NCBI GenBank assembly: GCA_964595625.1
Contig: CAZQQU010000012.1
Location: forward strand, 1-64,000
Direction: 5' to 3'
Origin: CAZQQU01 sp964595625
Lineage (GTDB): Bacteria; Bacteroidota; Bacteroidia; Flavobacteriales; Flavobacteriaceae
DNA: 64,000 nucleotides
In this document: one piece after another, positions 45,103 to 53,166 of the stretch
Numbering within the stretch: position 1 is the first letter of the stretch
Layout of the letters: each line of letters starts with the position of its first letter
Notes under the pieces: model-generated
Seen by the model: the letters and a program-made list of their open reading frames with translations, nothing else
Database searches by the model: none
What the model was told of the DNA's origin: nothing
Translations under genes and position numbers: made by a program

Positions 45103-45239
45103 ACAAAGATACCGAAAAGCATCCAAGGATTAAAATCAATAGAGCAAAATCCCCCGGAAATGGACCGATTTTTAGTTAAAAATTGTGTTAAATTTTTTAT
45201 TTAAGATTCTGATAATAAGCTGTTAAAAAACTGTACTCA

Positions 45240-45830
45240 CTACCTCTTTTTAGAAGCCAATGGAAACTTCATTTTGTAATCAATAAATATTTTTCCTTTG
45301 GATATATTTTCTAAACGACCTTTAAGCAATTTTTTACGAAGTGATGACAATTTATCGGTAAATAAAACACCTTCAATATGATCGTATTCATGTTGTATTA
45401 CTCGGGCTGCCATGCCTTCAAAAACTTCGGTATGTTTTTGAAACTGGGCATCGTAATACTCGATTTTTACGGTCGACTTTCGAAAAACATCTTCACGTAC
45501 TTCGGGAATACTCAAACACCCTTCGTTAAATGCCCATTCATGGCCGGTTTCTTCAATAATTTGGGCATTGATAAATACCTTTTTAAAGTTTTGTAAAAAC
45601 TCTTGTTCCTCGGCAGTAATGTTTTTTTCCTTGGCAAAGGGAGCTGTATCAATAACAAACAAGCGGATGGACAAACCTATCTGAGGTGCTGCCAAACCAA
45701 CACCATAGGCATTGTACATAGTTTCAAACATATTCTCTATGAGTTGATCAAGCTCCGGATAATCTGGAGTGATTTCAGCAGCTTTTTTTTTGAGAATGGG
45801 ATCGCCGTAGGCTACAATAGGTAAAATCAT
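45240..45830 (-). CDS. def: Peptide deformylase
   Basis: Def removes the N-formyl group from new proteins. It has 196 residues. All three motifs are present: GVGLAAPQIG, EGCLSIPE with the metal Cys, and QHEYDHIEG with the two metal His. It is 15 bp downstream of ruvX on the same strand, a common neighbour pair in Flavobacteria. Confidence 0.97.
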   Translation of the reverse strand: MILPIVAYGDPILKKKAAEITPDYPELDQLIENMFETMYNAYGVGLAAPQIGLSIRLFVIDTAPFAKEKNITAEEQEFLQNFKKVFINAQIIEETGHEWAFNEGCLSIPEVREDVFRKSTVKIEYYDAQFQKHTEVFEGMAARVIQHEYDHIEGVLFTDKLSSLRKKLLKGRLENISKGKIFIDYKMKFPLASKKR

Positions 45831-45845
45831 ACAAAATAGTATTAG

Positions 45846-46253
45846 TTAATGATACAGATAGTCTTGTAATATTAGGGTAGCACTTATTTGGTCGATAAGA
45901 GCTTTGTTACGCCGTTGTTTTTTTTTCATTCCACTATCGAGCATCGACTGAAAAGCTATTTTGGAAGTATATCTTTCATCGACACGATGTATCGGAATAA
46001 GGGGAAATTCGGTTGTTAATTGTTCTATAAAAACCAAAATTTCGGATTCTATCTCAGAAGGAGTATTGTCTTTTTGTAAGGGTTGCCCGACAACAAATAA
46101 CGACACTTTTTCTTGGGCTAAGTACTCTTTTAAAAACGGGAGTAATTGATGCGTATCCACGGTAGTTAGACCGGAAGCAATCAGCTGCAATTCATCGGTA
46201 ACGGCAATGCCGGTACGTTTTTTTCCGTAATCTATTGCGAGTATTCTTGCCAT
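45846..46253 (-). CDS. ruvX: Putative Holliday junction resolvase / pre-16S rRNA nuclease
   Basis: A 135-residue YqgF/RuvX protein with an RNase H-like fold. ILAIDYGKKRTGIAVTD carries the first Asp, and VDERYTS and LIDQISATLIL the others. In E. coli this protein matures the 16S rRNA 5' end. I chose the ATG at 46253: the 48 extra upstream residues run through a promoter box and an interspersed repeat. It is upstream of def. Confidence 0.93.
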   Translation of the reverse strand: MARILAIDYGKKRTGIAVTDELQLIASGLTTVDTHQLLPFLKEYLAQEKVSLFVVGQPLQKDNTPSEIESEILVFIEQLTTEFPLIPIHRVDERYTSKIAFQSMLDSGMKKKQRRNKALIDQISATLILQDYLYH

Positions 46254-46282
46254 AGTGATTGCTCTCCGTAAAATAGCGTTTG

Positions 46283-46290
46283 CAAATATA
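46283..46290 (-). promoter_or_regulatory. -7 box for ruvX-def
   Basis: TATATTTG on the minus strand lies 29 bp before the ruvX ATG. No good TTTG is found at the usual distance. Confidence 0.45.
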
Positions 46291-46318
46291 CGTAAATCCT
46301 CAATTTTGTGAGAGTTTG

Positions 46319-46446
46319 CGTGAGGGATTGCAACGAAAAGCCCGGAGCGTGGAGCGAGGACTTGTAGTGGAAAGCCCGACGGGGCGATCACAACCAAGAT
46401 TTGAATACAGCATGAAACGTGAAAAAAGATCGCCCCGGCACGCCCA
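46319..46446. repeat. Interspersed GC-rich intergenic repeat
   Basis: A block between divergent ruvX and yraN with composition unlike its surroundings. It contains two similar modules (GAAAAGCCCGGAGCG and GGAAAGCCCGACGGGG) and an inverted repeat GGGGCGATC / GATCGCCCC (46381-46389 and 46428-46436) around a 38-nt loop. I recall similar blocks in intergenic regions of other Flavobacteriaceae. No second copy is present in this window. Confidence 0.65.
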
Positions 46447-46475
46447 AAATCAAAAAATTACGTAGCTCCAACAGG

Positions 46476-46507
46476 ATTGCTATTGTAACAAAAAAAAATT
46501 ATCTTTG
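46476..46507 (+). promoter_or_regulatory. yraN promoter
   Basis: ATTG (46476-46479), a 20-bp spacer and TATCTTTG (46500-46507), 17 bp before the start codon. Confidence 0.7.
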
Positions 46508-46524
46508 AAAGTAAACTTCAGACG

Positions 46525-46884
46525 ATGGCGTACCACAATGATTTGGGAAAGATGGGTGAAGAACTGGCTGCCAACTATTTACAACAGCAAGGGTATCACA
46601 TTTTAGCACGTAACTATAAATTTCAACAAGCCGAAATTGACTTGATAGCCCGGCAGGGTGATTTGATGGTTTGTGTGGAAGTAAAAACCCGAAACTCCGA
46701 TTTTTTTGGTGATCCTCAGAGCTTTGTTACCCCTGGAAAAATCAAGCAATTAGTCAAAGCCATGAACCATTTCCTAGAGGAAAACGACATTGAATTGGAA
46801 ACCCGGTTTGATATCGTGGCGGTTCTTAAAAACCATACCATGGAGGAGATTACGCACTTTCCCGATGCGTTTTATTTTTTTTAA
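46525..46884 (+). CDS. YraN family (UPF0102) endonuclease-like protein
   Basis: A 119-residue protein with a PD-(D/E)XK-like nuclease core: GEELAANYLQQQGYHIL, then AEIDLIARQGD and CVEVKTRN supply the Glu, Asp and Glu-x-Lys residues. Its role is not settled in most bacteria. It is convergent with the kinase gene (4-bp overlap). Confidence 0.9.
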   Translation: MAYHNDLGKMGEELAANYLQQQGYHILARNYKFQQAEIDLIARQGDLMVCVEVKTRNSDFFGDPQSFVTPGKIKQLVKAMNHFLEENDIELETRFDIVAVLKNHTMEEITHFPDAFYFF

Positions 46885-47495
46885 AATAGTCCGTGAATTT
46901 CAGCATCAATCCGATTAATAATAGTTCCTAAATCTTCAGGGTTATCTACAAAATTAAGCTGGTCAACATCGACAATTAAGAGTTTTCCTTTGGTGTACGT
47001 CTGGGCCCAAGCTTCATAGCGTTCGTTCAGGCGACTTAAATAATCGATACTGATACTGGTTTCGTACTCTCTGCCCCGTTTGTGAATTTGGGAAACCAAA
47101 TTGGGAACAGAACTACGCAGATAAATAATTAAATCGGGGCTTTCAATGAGTTCTTCAAGCAGGTGAAATAGCGAGCGGTAATTTTCAAAATCCCGGTTGG
47201 TCATCAAGCCCATTGCATGAAGGTTGGGAGCAAAGATATAGGCATCTTCGTATATGGTACGATCTTGAATAAAATTCTTTTTGCTGTTACGAATGTTGAC
47301 TATCTGACGAAAACGGCTGTTGAGAAAATAAATTTGTAAGTTGAAAGACCAACGTTCCATTTGATGGTAAAAATCGTCTAAATAAGGATTGTCATCCACT
47401 TCTTCATAATGAGCTTGCCATCGGTAGTGTTTGGCTAACAATCGTGTGAGTGTGGTCTTTCCAGAGCCGATATTTCCGGCTATTGCAATGTGCAT
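46881..47495 (-). CDS. Deoxynucleoside kinase
   Basis: A 204-residue dNK-type kinase that phosphorylates deoxynucleosides for salvage. The P-loop GNIGSGKTT is near residue 7. EEVDDNPYLDDFY, the DRTIYED motif and a LID-like RGREYETSI follow. Specificity (dA, dG or dC) is not clear from sequence. It starts 10 bp after the preceding hypothetical gene and probably shares its transcript. Confidence 0.92.
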   Translation of the reverse strand: MHIAIAGNIGSGKTTLTRLLAKHYRWQAHYEEVDDNPYLDDFYHQMERWSFNLQIYFLNSRFRQIVNIRNSKKNFIQDRTIYEDAYIFAPNLHAMGLMTNRDFENYRSLFHLLEELIESPDLIIYLRSSVPNLVSQIHKRGREYETSISIDYLSRLNERYEAWAQTYTKGKLLIVDVDQLNFVDNPEDLGTIINRIDAEIHGLF

Positions 47496-47505
47496 AATGG
47501 GAATT

Positions 47506-48282
47506 TCAATTTAGTGTTAGTTTTATTTTATAGAGAAATTTTCCATCGTAAAGATACAGTAAATCTTGAGTGAGATACAAATCTTTTACGGCTATATCGT
47601 TAAAATTGAAAATCCGCGGGTTTCTATCTTCCGGTAAGATAATTACTTGATCGTTTACCAAGAGTACAATTTTATTTTGATCGATATCAAACTTTTGAAT
47701 ACCCGTATTTTCGATTCGCTCAATCAGGCTACCATAACTGTTATATCCTCGCAAGCTCGTTTGAGTCAATACATAACAATAATTAAAATTACTTTTTTGC
47801 AACAGGTAAGGTTCGGCAATTGAACCGGATAAAACCAAATGATTTTTGTTGATATAATTAAATAATTCCAATTGTTGGGTATCTTGATTAAATATCCAGA
47901 TGCGGTTATCATTGGCTGCAGAAGCACCGGCTACATTGAGATAAGGTGGGGTCAAAACAAAATTAACACGTTGAATTTCGGAAAGTTTGTTATCTAAAAC
48001 AACCACCGTTTGAGCATCCGGATAAAAAACAATAATTTTTAATGGGTTTAATATATCTACAAAACCCATTTTCCCCAATTGAAAATCTTGGTAGTTAAAG
48101 CGTTCGTCTGCTGTTTTTTTATACAACACATTGTCGGCCATATAAAACCAAGCCCCTTGGGTATCTACTCCAATAAATGAATGGGCTACAAGGGGTGTCT
48201 TCTCGATGATTTCGAAAGTATTTTCTTGGGAAAACAAGCCATTACAGAGGATAAGAAATAAAAAACAAATTGCTTTTTTCAT
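47506..48282 (-). CDS. Exported hypothetical protein, beta-propeller-like
   Basis: A 258-residue protein with a signal peptide (ending GLFSQ, residue 19). The rest is a series of short beta-rich segments with regular aromatic and acidic residues, suggestive of a propeller or WD-like fold, but no repeat is sharp enough to name. I chose the ATG at 48282 because it starts the signal peptide. It is divergent from era. Function unknown. Confidence 0.75.
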   Translation of the reverse strand: MKKAICFLFLILCNGLFSQENTFEIIEKTPLVAHSFIGVDTQGAWFYMADNVLYKKTADERFNYQDFQLGKMGFVDILNPLKIIVFYPDAQTVVVLDNKLSEIQRVNFVLTPPYLNVAGASAANDNRIWIFNQDTQQLELFNYINKNHLVLSGSIAEPYLLQKSNFNYCYVLTQTSLRGYNSYGSLIERIENTGIQKFDIDQNKIVLLVNDQVIILPEDRNPRIFNFNDIAVKDLYLTQDLLYLYDGKFLYKIKLTLN

Positions 48283-48348
48283 ATCCAAGCAAGTTAATAA
48301 TTTTTTTAATACTGCTAAAGTTTCGACTATAAAGCTTCTCAAAAAGAG

Positions 48349-48356
48349 TACCTTTG
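48349..48356 (+). promoter_or_regulatory. -7 box for era
   Basis: TACCTTTG lies 20 bp before the era start codon. Confidence 0.5.
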
Positions 48357-48376
48357 TAGTCTAAAAAAGTGGTCCT

Positions 48377-49261
48377 ATGACTCCACATAAAGCAGGTTTT
48401 GTGAACATTATCGGGAATCCTAATGTAGGTAAATCTACCCTTTTAAATGCGTGGGTAGGAGAGCGATTATCAATTATAACCCACAAAGCACAAACTACTC
48501 GCCACCGGATATTGGGCATCGTTAATCACCCTGATTATCAGTTGATATTTAGCGACACACCGGGTATCATACAACCCAAATACGAGTTACAAAGTTCGAT
48601 GATGAATTTTGTAAAATCAGCTTTGGAGGATGCTGACATACTGGTGTATTTGGTTGAAATAGGCGAAAAAGAACTCAAGGACGAAGGATTTTTCCAAAAA
48701 ATTGTACAGGCCGAGGTCCCAGTCCTCTTACTCATCAACAAAATTGACCTCAGCAATCAAGAACAATTAGAAAACCAAGTAGCTTATTGGAAAAACCGGG
48801 TGCCCAATGCCGAAATATATCCAATTTCAGCTCAAGAACAATTTCAAACCCAACTGGTTTTTGACCGACTTGTGGAATTATTACCCGAATCACCACCTTT
48901 TTTTCCCAAAGACCAACTAACCGACAAGCCCGAGCGCTTTTTTGTTAATGAAACCTTACGGGAAAAAATTTTGATTCAATTTAAAAAGGAAATACCCTAC
49001 AGTGTAGAGGTTGAAACAGAATCTTTTGAAGAAGACGAGCAGTTAATCCGCATCCGATCGGTAATTTTGGTAGAGCGCGATTCACAAAAGGGGATTATCA
49101 TTGGTCATAAAGGACAAGCACTCAAGTGGGTGGGTATTGAAGCTCGCAAAGATTTGGAATTGTTTTTTGACAAGCAAATTCATTTAGAACTGTATGTGAA
49201 AGTTGCTAAAAACTGGCGTAGTGACGAACGCCAATTACGTCGGTTTGGTTACAAAGAATAA
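48377..49261 (+). CDS. era: GTPase Era
   Basis: Era is an essential GTPase for 30S assembly that binds the 16S 3' end. It has 294 residues. G1 GNPNVGKST is at residues 12-20, G3 DTPG near 57 and G4 NKID near 122. The C-terminal KH domain has IIIGHKGQALKWVG. A hairpin overlaps its stop codon (49259-49296), without a U-run. Confidence 0.97.
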   Translation: MTPHKAGFVNIIGNPNVGKSTLLNAWVGERLSIITHKAQTTRHRILGIVNHPDYQLIFSDTPGIIQPKYELQSSMMNFVKSALEDADILVYLVEIGEKELKDEGFFQKIVQAEVPVLLLINKIDLSNQEQLENQVAYWKNRVPNAEIYPISAQEQFQTQLVFDRLVELLPESPPFFPKDQLTDKPERFFVNETLREKILIQFKKEIPYSVEVETESFEEDEQLIRIRSVILVERDSQKGIIIGHKGQALKWVGIEARKDLELFFDKQIHLELYVKVAKNWRSDERQLRRFGYKE

Positions 49262-49318
49262 GCCGCCTTTTTTCGTTAAGAATAAAAGACGGCTTAAAGA
49301 ATCACTCCATGAGAATTA

Positions 49319-49738
49319 CTATTTACTGCCACTAACTTTAGCAGCTTGCTTGACCTCTTTAAAATTAGGCTTGATTATGGTCGGCGTTTTTTCGGTATCC
49401 GCCATTTCAAATACCCGCTGTAAAAGTTCGGTTTCATTTTTAAAAAGCGATTTTTTAAACTCTTGCATCTGATTCTCAATACTTTCACGAACTAGCTTTT
49501 TAAATTCACTGGTCACCGATAAGTTAAAATACTTTTTGTACAGAAAAATATGATTGGAAATCGTCACTTTGTCGTCTTCGATACAAATAAATATTTGATT
49601 TTCATCATCGATGATGAAATACTCGTCTGATATAGGAGAAATCAGCTTTTTCACGGCCTCCTTGTCCGCATATCTATGAATGATATCCCGGACATATTTC
49701 ACATCTTCTGGGAGCTGTTTTTTCTTAAATCTAAACAT
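49319..49738 (-). CDS. Conserved hypothetical protein
   Basis: A 139-residue cytoplasmic protein, lysine-rich, with predicted helices and a short acidic beta segment (EYFIIDDENQIFICIEDDK). No signal peptide or transmembrane helix. No family is recognised. It stands alone and converges with era. Confidence 0.7.
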   Translation of the reverse strand: MFRFKKKQLPEDVKYVRDIIHRYADKEAVKKLISPISDEYFIIDDENQIFICIEDDKVTISNHIFLYKKYFNLSVTSEFKKLVRESIENQMQEFKKSLFKNETELLQRVFEMADTEKTPTIIKPNFKEVKQAAKVSGSK

Positions 49739-49952
49739 TTTTTGGTGTTTTTAAGTGTTAATTATCATATAGAATTCAAAAGGTGTGCCAAAAATGCAAT
49801 AATTTAATATTCAAATACTTAAATAGTGTGGGGAATTTTGAATTGTGCTTTAACTAAACAAATTGTTTCTAAAATAACCCAAAAAGGGAGCGGTCAAGTG
49901 TAGCTGATAAAGAATGCCCAGTAGGAAGGTTTCTTTAATGAGAATTTCATCG

Positions 49953-49960
49953 TATATTTG
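49953..49960 (+). promoter_or_regulatory. -7 box for mrp
   Basis: TATATTTG lies 26 bp before the mrp ATG. The rest of the 248-bp gap upstream (49739-49986) shows nothing I can name. Confidence 0.5.
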
Positions 49961-49986
49961 CATTTAGAATGTTTCTAATTAAGTAA

Positions 49987-51111
49987 ATGAAAATCCAAAA
50001 GAGTGAAATTTTAGCCGCTTTGGACACCATCACCCTGCCGGGTGAGGGACAAAGTATGACTGCCAGTGGAGCCATACAAAACGTGGTCACCTTTGGTGAA
50101 GAGGTAGTGGTAGATGTAGTACTCCAAACACCGGCTTTACACATCAAAAAACGTGCTGAGGCCGACATTATCCAGGTGATTCACCAAAAAGTAAATCCCA
50201 ACGCCCAAGTGAAGGTCAACATTCATGTTCAAGCTTCTGACAAACCTAAGATTAAGGGCAAAGCCATTCCGGGCATCCACAATATAATAGCCATTGCTTC
50301 GGGTAAGGGCGGCGTCGGAAAATCAACCGTAACGGCCAATTTGGCTGTGTCCTTAGCAAAAATGGGATTTAAAGTAGGCGTATTAGACGCCGATATTTAC
50401 GGTCCCTCAATCCCCATGATGTTTGACGTAGCTTTAGAACGGCCTCGATCGGTACAAGTCGATGGGAAGTCCAAAATGCAACCTATTGAAAATTATGGTG
50501 TACAGGTACTGTCTATCGGTTTTTTTACCCAACCCAACCAAGCAGTTATTTGGCGCGGACCAATGGCTGCCAAGGCATTAAATCAGTTGATTTTTGACGC
50601 TAATTGGGGAGAATTGGATTTTATGTTACTCGACCTACCTCCGGGAACCGGCGATATACATTTGTCGATTATGCAATCACTGCCAATTACCGGAGCAGTA
50701 ATCGTAAGTACTCCGCAACCAGTAGCCCTAGCCGATGCACGAAAAGGAGTGGCTATGTTTCGACAAGAAACCATCGATGTCCCCGTACTAGGAATCATTG
50801 AGAATATGGCCTATTTTACACCGGCCGAATTACCCGATAACAAATACTATATATTCGGCAAGGAAGGAGCTCAACACTTAGCCGAAGATTTGGACATACC
50901 TTTCCTCGGGGAAATTCCCTTAGTGCAAAGCATACGCGAAGCAGGTGATGTCGGAAGACCGGCCGCCATGCAGACCCACACTCCATTAGAGAGTGCTTTT
51001 GAAGAACTCACTCGTCGGGTAGTTGAACAAACCGTTAAACGCAACCAAAGCCTCCCTCCTACTCAAGCCATTAAAATTACTACCATGGCCGGATGTAGTG
51101 CGGTAAAATAA
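49987..51111 (+). CDS. Mrp/NBP35-type iron-sulphur carrier ATPase
   Basis: A 374-residue P-loop ATPase that binds and transfers Fe-S clusters. An N-terminal MIP18-like domain (about 1-90) is followed by the deviant Walker A ASGKGGVGKST near residue 101. LLDLPPGTGD follows. The usual C-terminal CxxC of E. coli Mrp is absent: the equivalent stretch reads ENMAYFTPAELPDNKYY. The protein ends TTMAGCSAVK. It is followed 27 bp later by an Nfu gene. Confidence 0.92.
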   Translation: MKIQKSEILAALDTITLPGEGQSMTASGAIQNVVTFGEEVVVDVVLQTPALHIKKRAEADIIQVIHQKVNPNAQVKVNIHVQASDKPKIKGKAIPGIHNIIAIASGKGGVGKSTVTANLAVSLAKMGFKVGVLDADIYGPSIPMMFDVALERPRSVQVDGKSKMQPIENYGVQVLSIGFFTQPNQAVIWRGPMAAKALNQLIFDANWGELDFMLLDLPPGTGDIHLSIMQSLPITGAVIVSTPQPVALADARKGVAMFRQETIDVPVLGIIENMAYFTPAELPDNKYYIFGKEGAQHLAEDLDIPFLGEIPLVQSIREAGDVGRPAAMQTHTPLESAFEELTRRVVEQTVKRNQSLPPTQAIKITTMAGCSAVK

Positions 51112-51138
51112 TCTGTATAAACATTCAACCTAAAAAAA

Positions 51139-51399
51139 ATGACCGTCGAAGAACTTAAATTAAATGTCGAAAAAGCGCTGGATGAGATTCGTCCCTTTTT
51201 ACAAAGTGATGGTGGAGATATTTCGCTCATCGAATTAACTGACAAAGAAGTAACTGTGCAATTGGAGGGTAACTGTGTCAGCTGTCATATCAACCAAATG
51301 ACCCTAAAAAGTGGTGTGGAGTTGACTATCAAAAAATATGCGCCACAGATTGAAAGAGTTATTAATAGGGAAGTGGGTAATGCTCGTTCCTATTCGTAA
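51139..51399 (+). CDS. NifU-like (Nfu) iron-sulphur scaffold
   Basis: An 86-residue stand-alone Nfu domain with the cluster-binding CVSC motif (VQLEGNCVSCHINQMTLK). RPFLQSDGGDISL near the N-terminus is diagnostic. It delivers 4Fe-4S clusters to target enzymes. It lies directly after mrp. Confidence 0.94.
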   Translation: MTVEELKLNVEKALDEIRPFLQSDGGDISLIELTDKEVTVQLEGNCVSCHINQMTLKSGVELTIKKYAPQIERVINREVGNARSYS

Positions 51400-51435
51400 A
51401 AGTGCTTTTAACATTGTTCAAATCTTGTATTCTCC

Positions 51436-52503
51436 ATGATTAAAACCGATATACTCATAATAGGTGCTGGTCCTACCGGGCTTTTTACGGTGTTTGAAGC
51501 CGGTTTACTCAAACTTAAATGCCATTTGATAGACCCTCTTCCGCAACCGGGCGGTCAATTGGCGGAGTTATACCCCAAAAAACCGATTTACGACATACCC
51601 GGATTTCCCGAAATCCTAGCCGGTGACTTGGTTAATAATTTGATGGAACAAATCAAACCTTTTCAACCCGGGTTTACGCTCAACGAGCGGGCCGAAACTA
51701 TTGATCGCTTAGACGACGGCACCTTTGTTGTGACGACCAATCGAGGAAGCCAACACCATGCCCCCATCGTAGCAATTGCTGGTGGGCTGGGCAGTTTTGA
51801 ACCTCGTAAACCCCAACTGGATAATCTCGATTTTTACGAAGAAAACGGTGTCGAATATTTTATACGACAGCCCGAACAGTTTCGAAATAAAAAAGTTATC
51901 ATCGCCGGTGGAGGAGATTCTGCCTTAGACTGGGCCATTTACTTATCTGAGATGGCTGCTGAACTCACCTTGGTACATCGACGAAATGAATTCAGAGGGG
52001 CGTTGGATTCAGTGGAAAAAGTACAAGAACTCAAGCGACTCGGAAAAATCGATCTCATTACACCCGCTGAAATTACACAACTACACGGTAGGGACCGTTT
52101 GGAAGCCGTGACCATTACTACTTTTGATCAAAACAATCCCGCTACACAAACACTCAAAGAAACCGATTTTTTTATTCCTCTTTTTGGCCTTACACCTAAA
52201 TTAGGTCCCATAGCCGATTGGGGTTTAGAGATTGAAAAAAACGCTATCAAAGTGGATAACACCTTGGATTACCAAACCAATATACCCGGAATATACGCCA
52301 TTGGGGATATTAATACTTATCCGGGTAAATTAAAACTCATCCTCTGTGGTTTTCACGAAGCTACCCTGATGTGCCAAAGTGCCTACCAACGTATTTTTCC
52401 GGATAAGAAATACGTGTTAAAATACACCACTGTCGGTGGCATCGACGGTTTTGATGGAAGTCGCAAAGAAGCTCCGAAAGCCGTGGTAAAAGCGATTGAA
52501 TAG
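51436..52503 (+). CDS. Ferredoxin--NADP reductase, thioredoxin-reductase type
   Basis: A 355-residue flavoprotein. It has an FAD-binding GAGPTGLFTVFEAGL, an NADP-binding GGGDSALDWA, and the C-terminal AIGDINTYPGK. It lacks the CxxC of thioredoxin reductase, so it belongs to the TrxR-like FNR group (as in Bacillus YumC). The ferredoxin gene 60 bp downstream is its likely partner. Confidence 0.92.
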   Translation: MIKTDILIIGAGPTGLFTVFEAGLLKLKCHLIDPLPQPGGQLAELYPKKPIYDIPGFPEILAGDLVNNLMEQIKPFQPGFTLNERAETIDRLDDGTFVVTTNRGSQHHAPIVAIAGGLGSFEPRKPQLDNLDFYEENGVEYFIRQPEQFRNKKVIIAGGGDSALDWAIYLSEMAAELTLVHRRNEFRGALDSVEKVQELKRLGKIDLITPAEITQLHGRDRLEAVTITTFDQNNPATQTLKETDFFIPLFGLTPKLGPIADWGLEIEKNAIKVDNTLDYQTNIPGIYAIGDINTYPGKLKLILCGFHEATLMCQSAYQRIFPDKKYVLKYTTVGGIDGFDGSRKEAPKAVVKAIE

Positions 52504-52541
52504 GTTTTAACAAAACCTTTTTATCAGGTTTGGGTATTTTA

Positions 52542-52549
52542 TACCTTTG
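52542..52549 (+). promoter_or_regulatory. -7 box for the ferredoxin gene
   Basis: TACCTTTG lies 14 bp before the start codon, so the ferredoxin may have a transcript of its own. Confidence 0.45.
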
Positions 52550-52563
52550 CAAAAATTTTTTCC

Positions 52564-52893
52564 ATGACCGACATCACTCTCGTAATCACCGACCGGGAAG
52601 GAGTTACCCATCAGGTAACGGCACCCACCGATATGAATATGAATATCATGGAGGTGGTGCGGATGTACGAATTGGCTCCGGAGGGAACGATCGGAATTTG
52701 TGGAGGCATGGCCATGTGTGCTTCATGTCAGTGTTATATCGAAAGTGACCACCCGCTTCCCGAAAAACAACCCGACGAAGAAGCTATGCTGTGGGAAGCT
52801 CCCAATCTTCAAGACAACAGCCGATTAGGCTGTCAAATACCCGTTACTACCAACTTAGACGGCCTCAGACTTACGTTAGCTCCGGAGCTTTAG
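52564..52893 (+). CDS. 2Fe-2S ferredoxin, adrenodoxin type
   Basis: A 109-residue ferredoxin of the ISC/adrenodoxin class. Four cluster cysteines are visible: CGGMAMCASC (C-x5-C-x2-C) and the Cys of RLGCQI. It is an electron donor for Fe-S assembly or biosynthetic enzymes, reduced by the adjacent reductase. Confidence 0.94.
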   Translation: MTDITLVITDREGVTHQVTAPTDMNMNIMEVVRMYELAPEGTIGICGGMAMCASCQCYIESDHPLPEKQPDEEAMLWEAPNLQDNSRLGCQIPVTTNLDGLRLTLAPEL

Positions 52894-53039
52894 TGGTTTA
52901 TACTGCTTGCTTTTTAAAAAAGCATAGAATAGTGTTTTTTTAAAGATATTCTTACTCTAAATGATTTTGTTAACAAACTGAAAATTTATCACTAAAATTT
53001 AATTTTATACAGGATTTTTCCTGTTTTTCACTTTATTCT

Positions 53040-53070
53040 TTGGCTAAACCGGTGGTTTTCACTAACTTTA
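53040..53070 (+). promoter_or_regulatory. Promoter before the subtilase gene
   Basis: TTG (53040-53042), a 20-bp spacer and TAACTTTA (53063-53070), one base from TAnnTTTG. The start would fall about 20 nt before the ATG at 53097, not near the protease frame itself. Confidence 0.55.
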
Positions 53071-53096
53071 TGCATCCAACCACAAAACTTATTGCC

Positions 53097-53159
53097 ATGA
53101 ACACCGAACACCGTCTCCGCATACGCGGAGATTACGAACAGGTTACACCTTGTCCTGAC
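53097..53159 (+). CDS. 20-codon leader frame before the subtilase, possible detached signal-peptide start
   Basis: ATG at 53097 opens a frame of 20 basic-rich codons (MKHRTPSPHTRRLRTGYTLS) ending in TGA followed by C. A +1 shift at the end would join it to DFLLLSNTMLFFSQ and the protease, giving a textbook signal peptide. A hairpin (TCTCCGC-ATAC-GCGGAGA, 53115-53132) lies inside it. It is either the broken 5' end of the protease gene, a leader peptide, or a recoding site. Confidence 0.4.
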
Positions 53160-53166
53160 TTTTTTA

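Noticed and set aside
46254..46465. N-terminal extension of ruvX and a 61-residue plus-strand frame
   Set aside because: Both run through the interspersed repeat and promoter boxes; the RuvX family starts at MARILAIDYG.
52908..52924. Hairpin TGCTTTTT-AAAAAAGCA after the ferredoxin as terminator
   Set aside because: The stem is almost all A-T with no loop room and no following T-run, so it is too weak to call.
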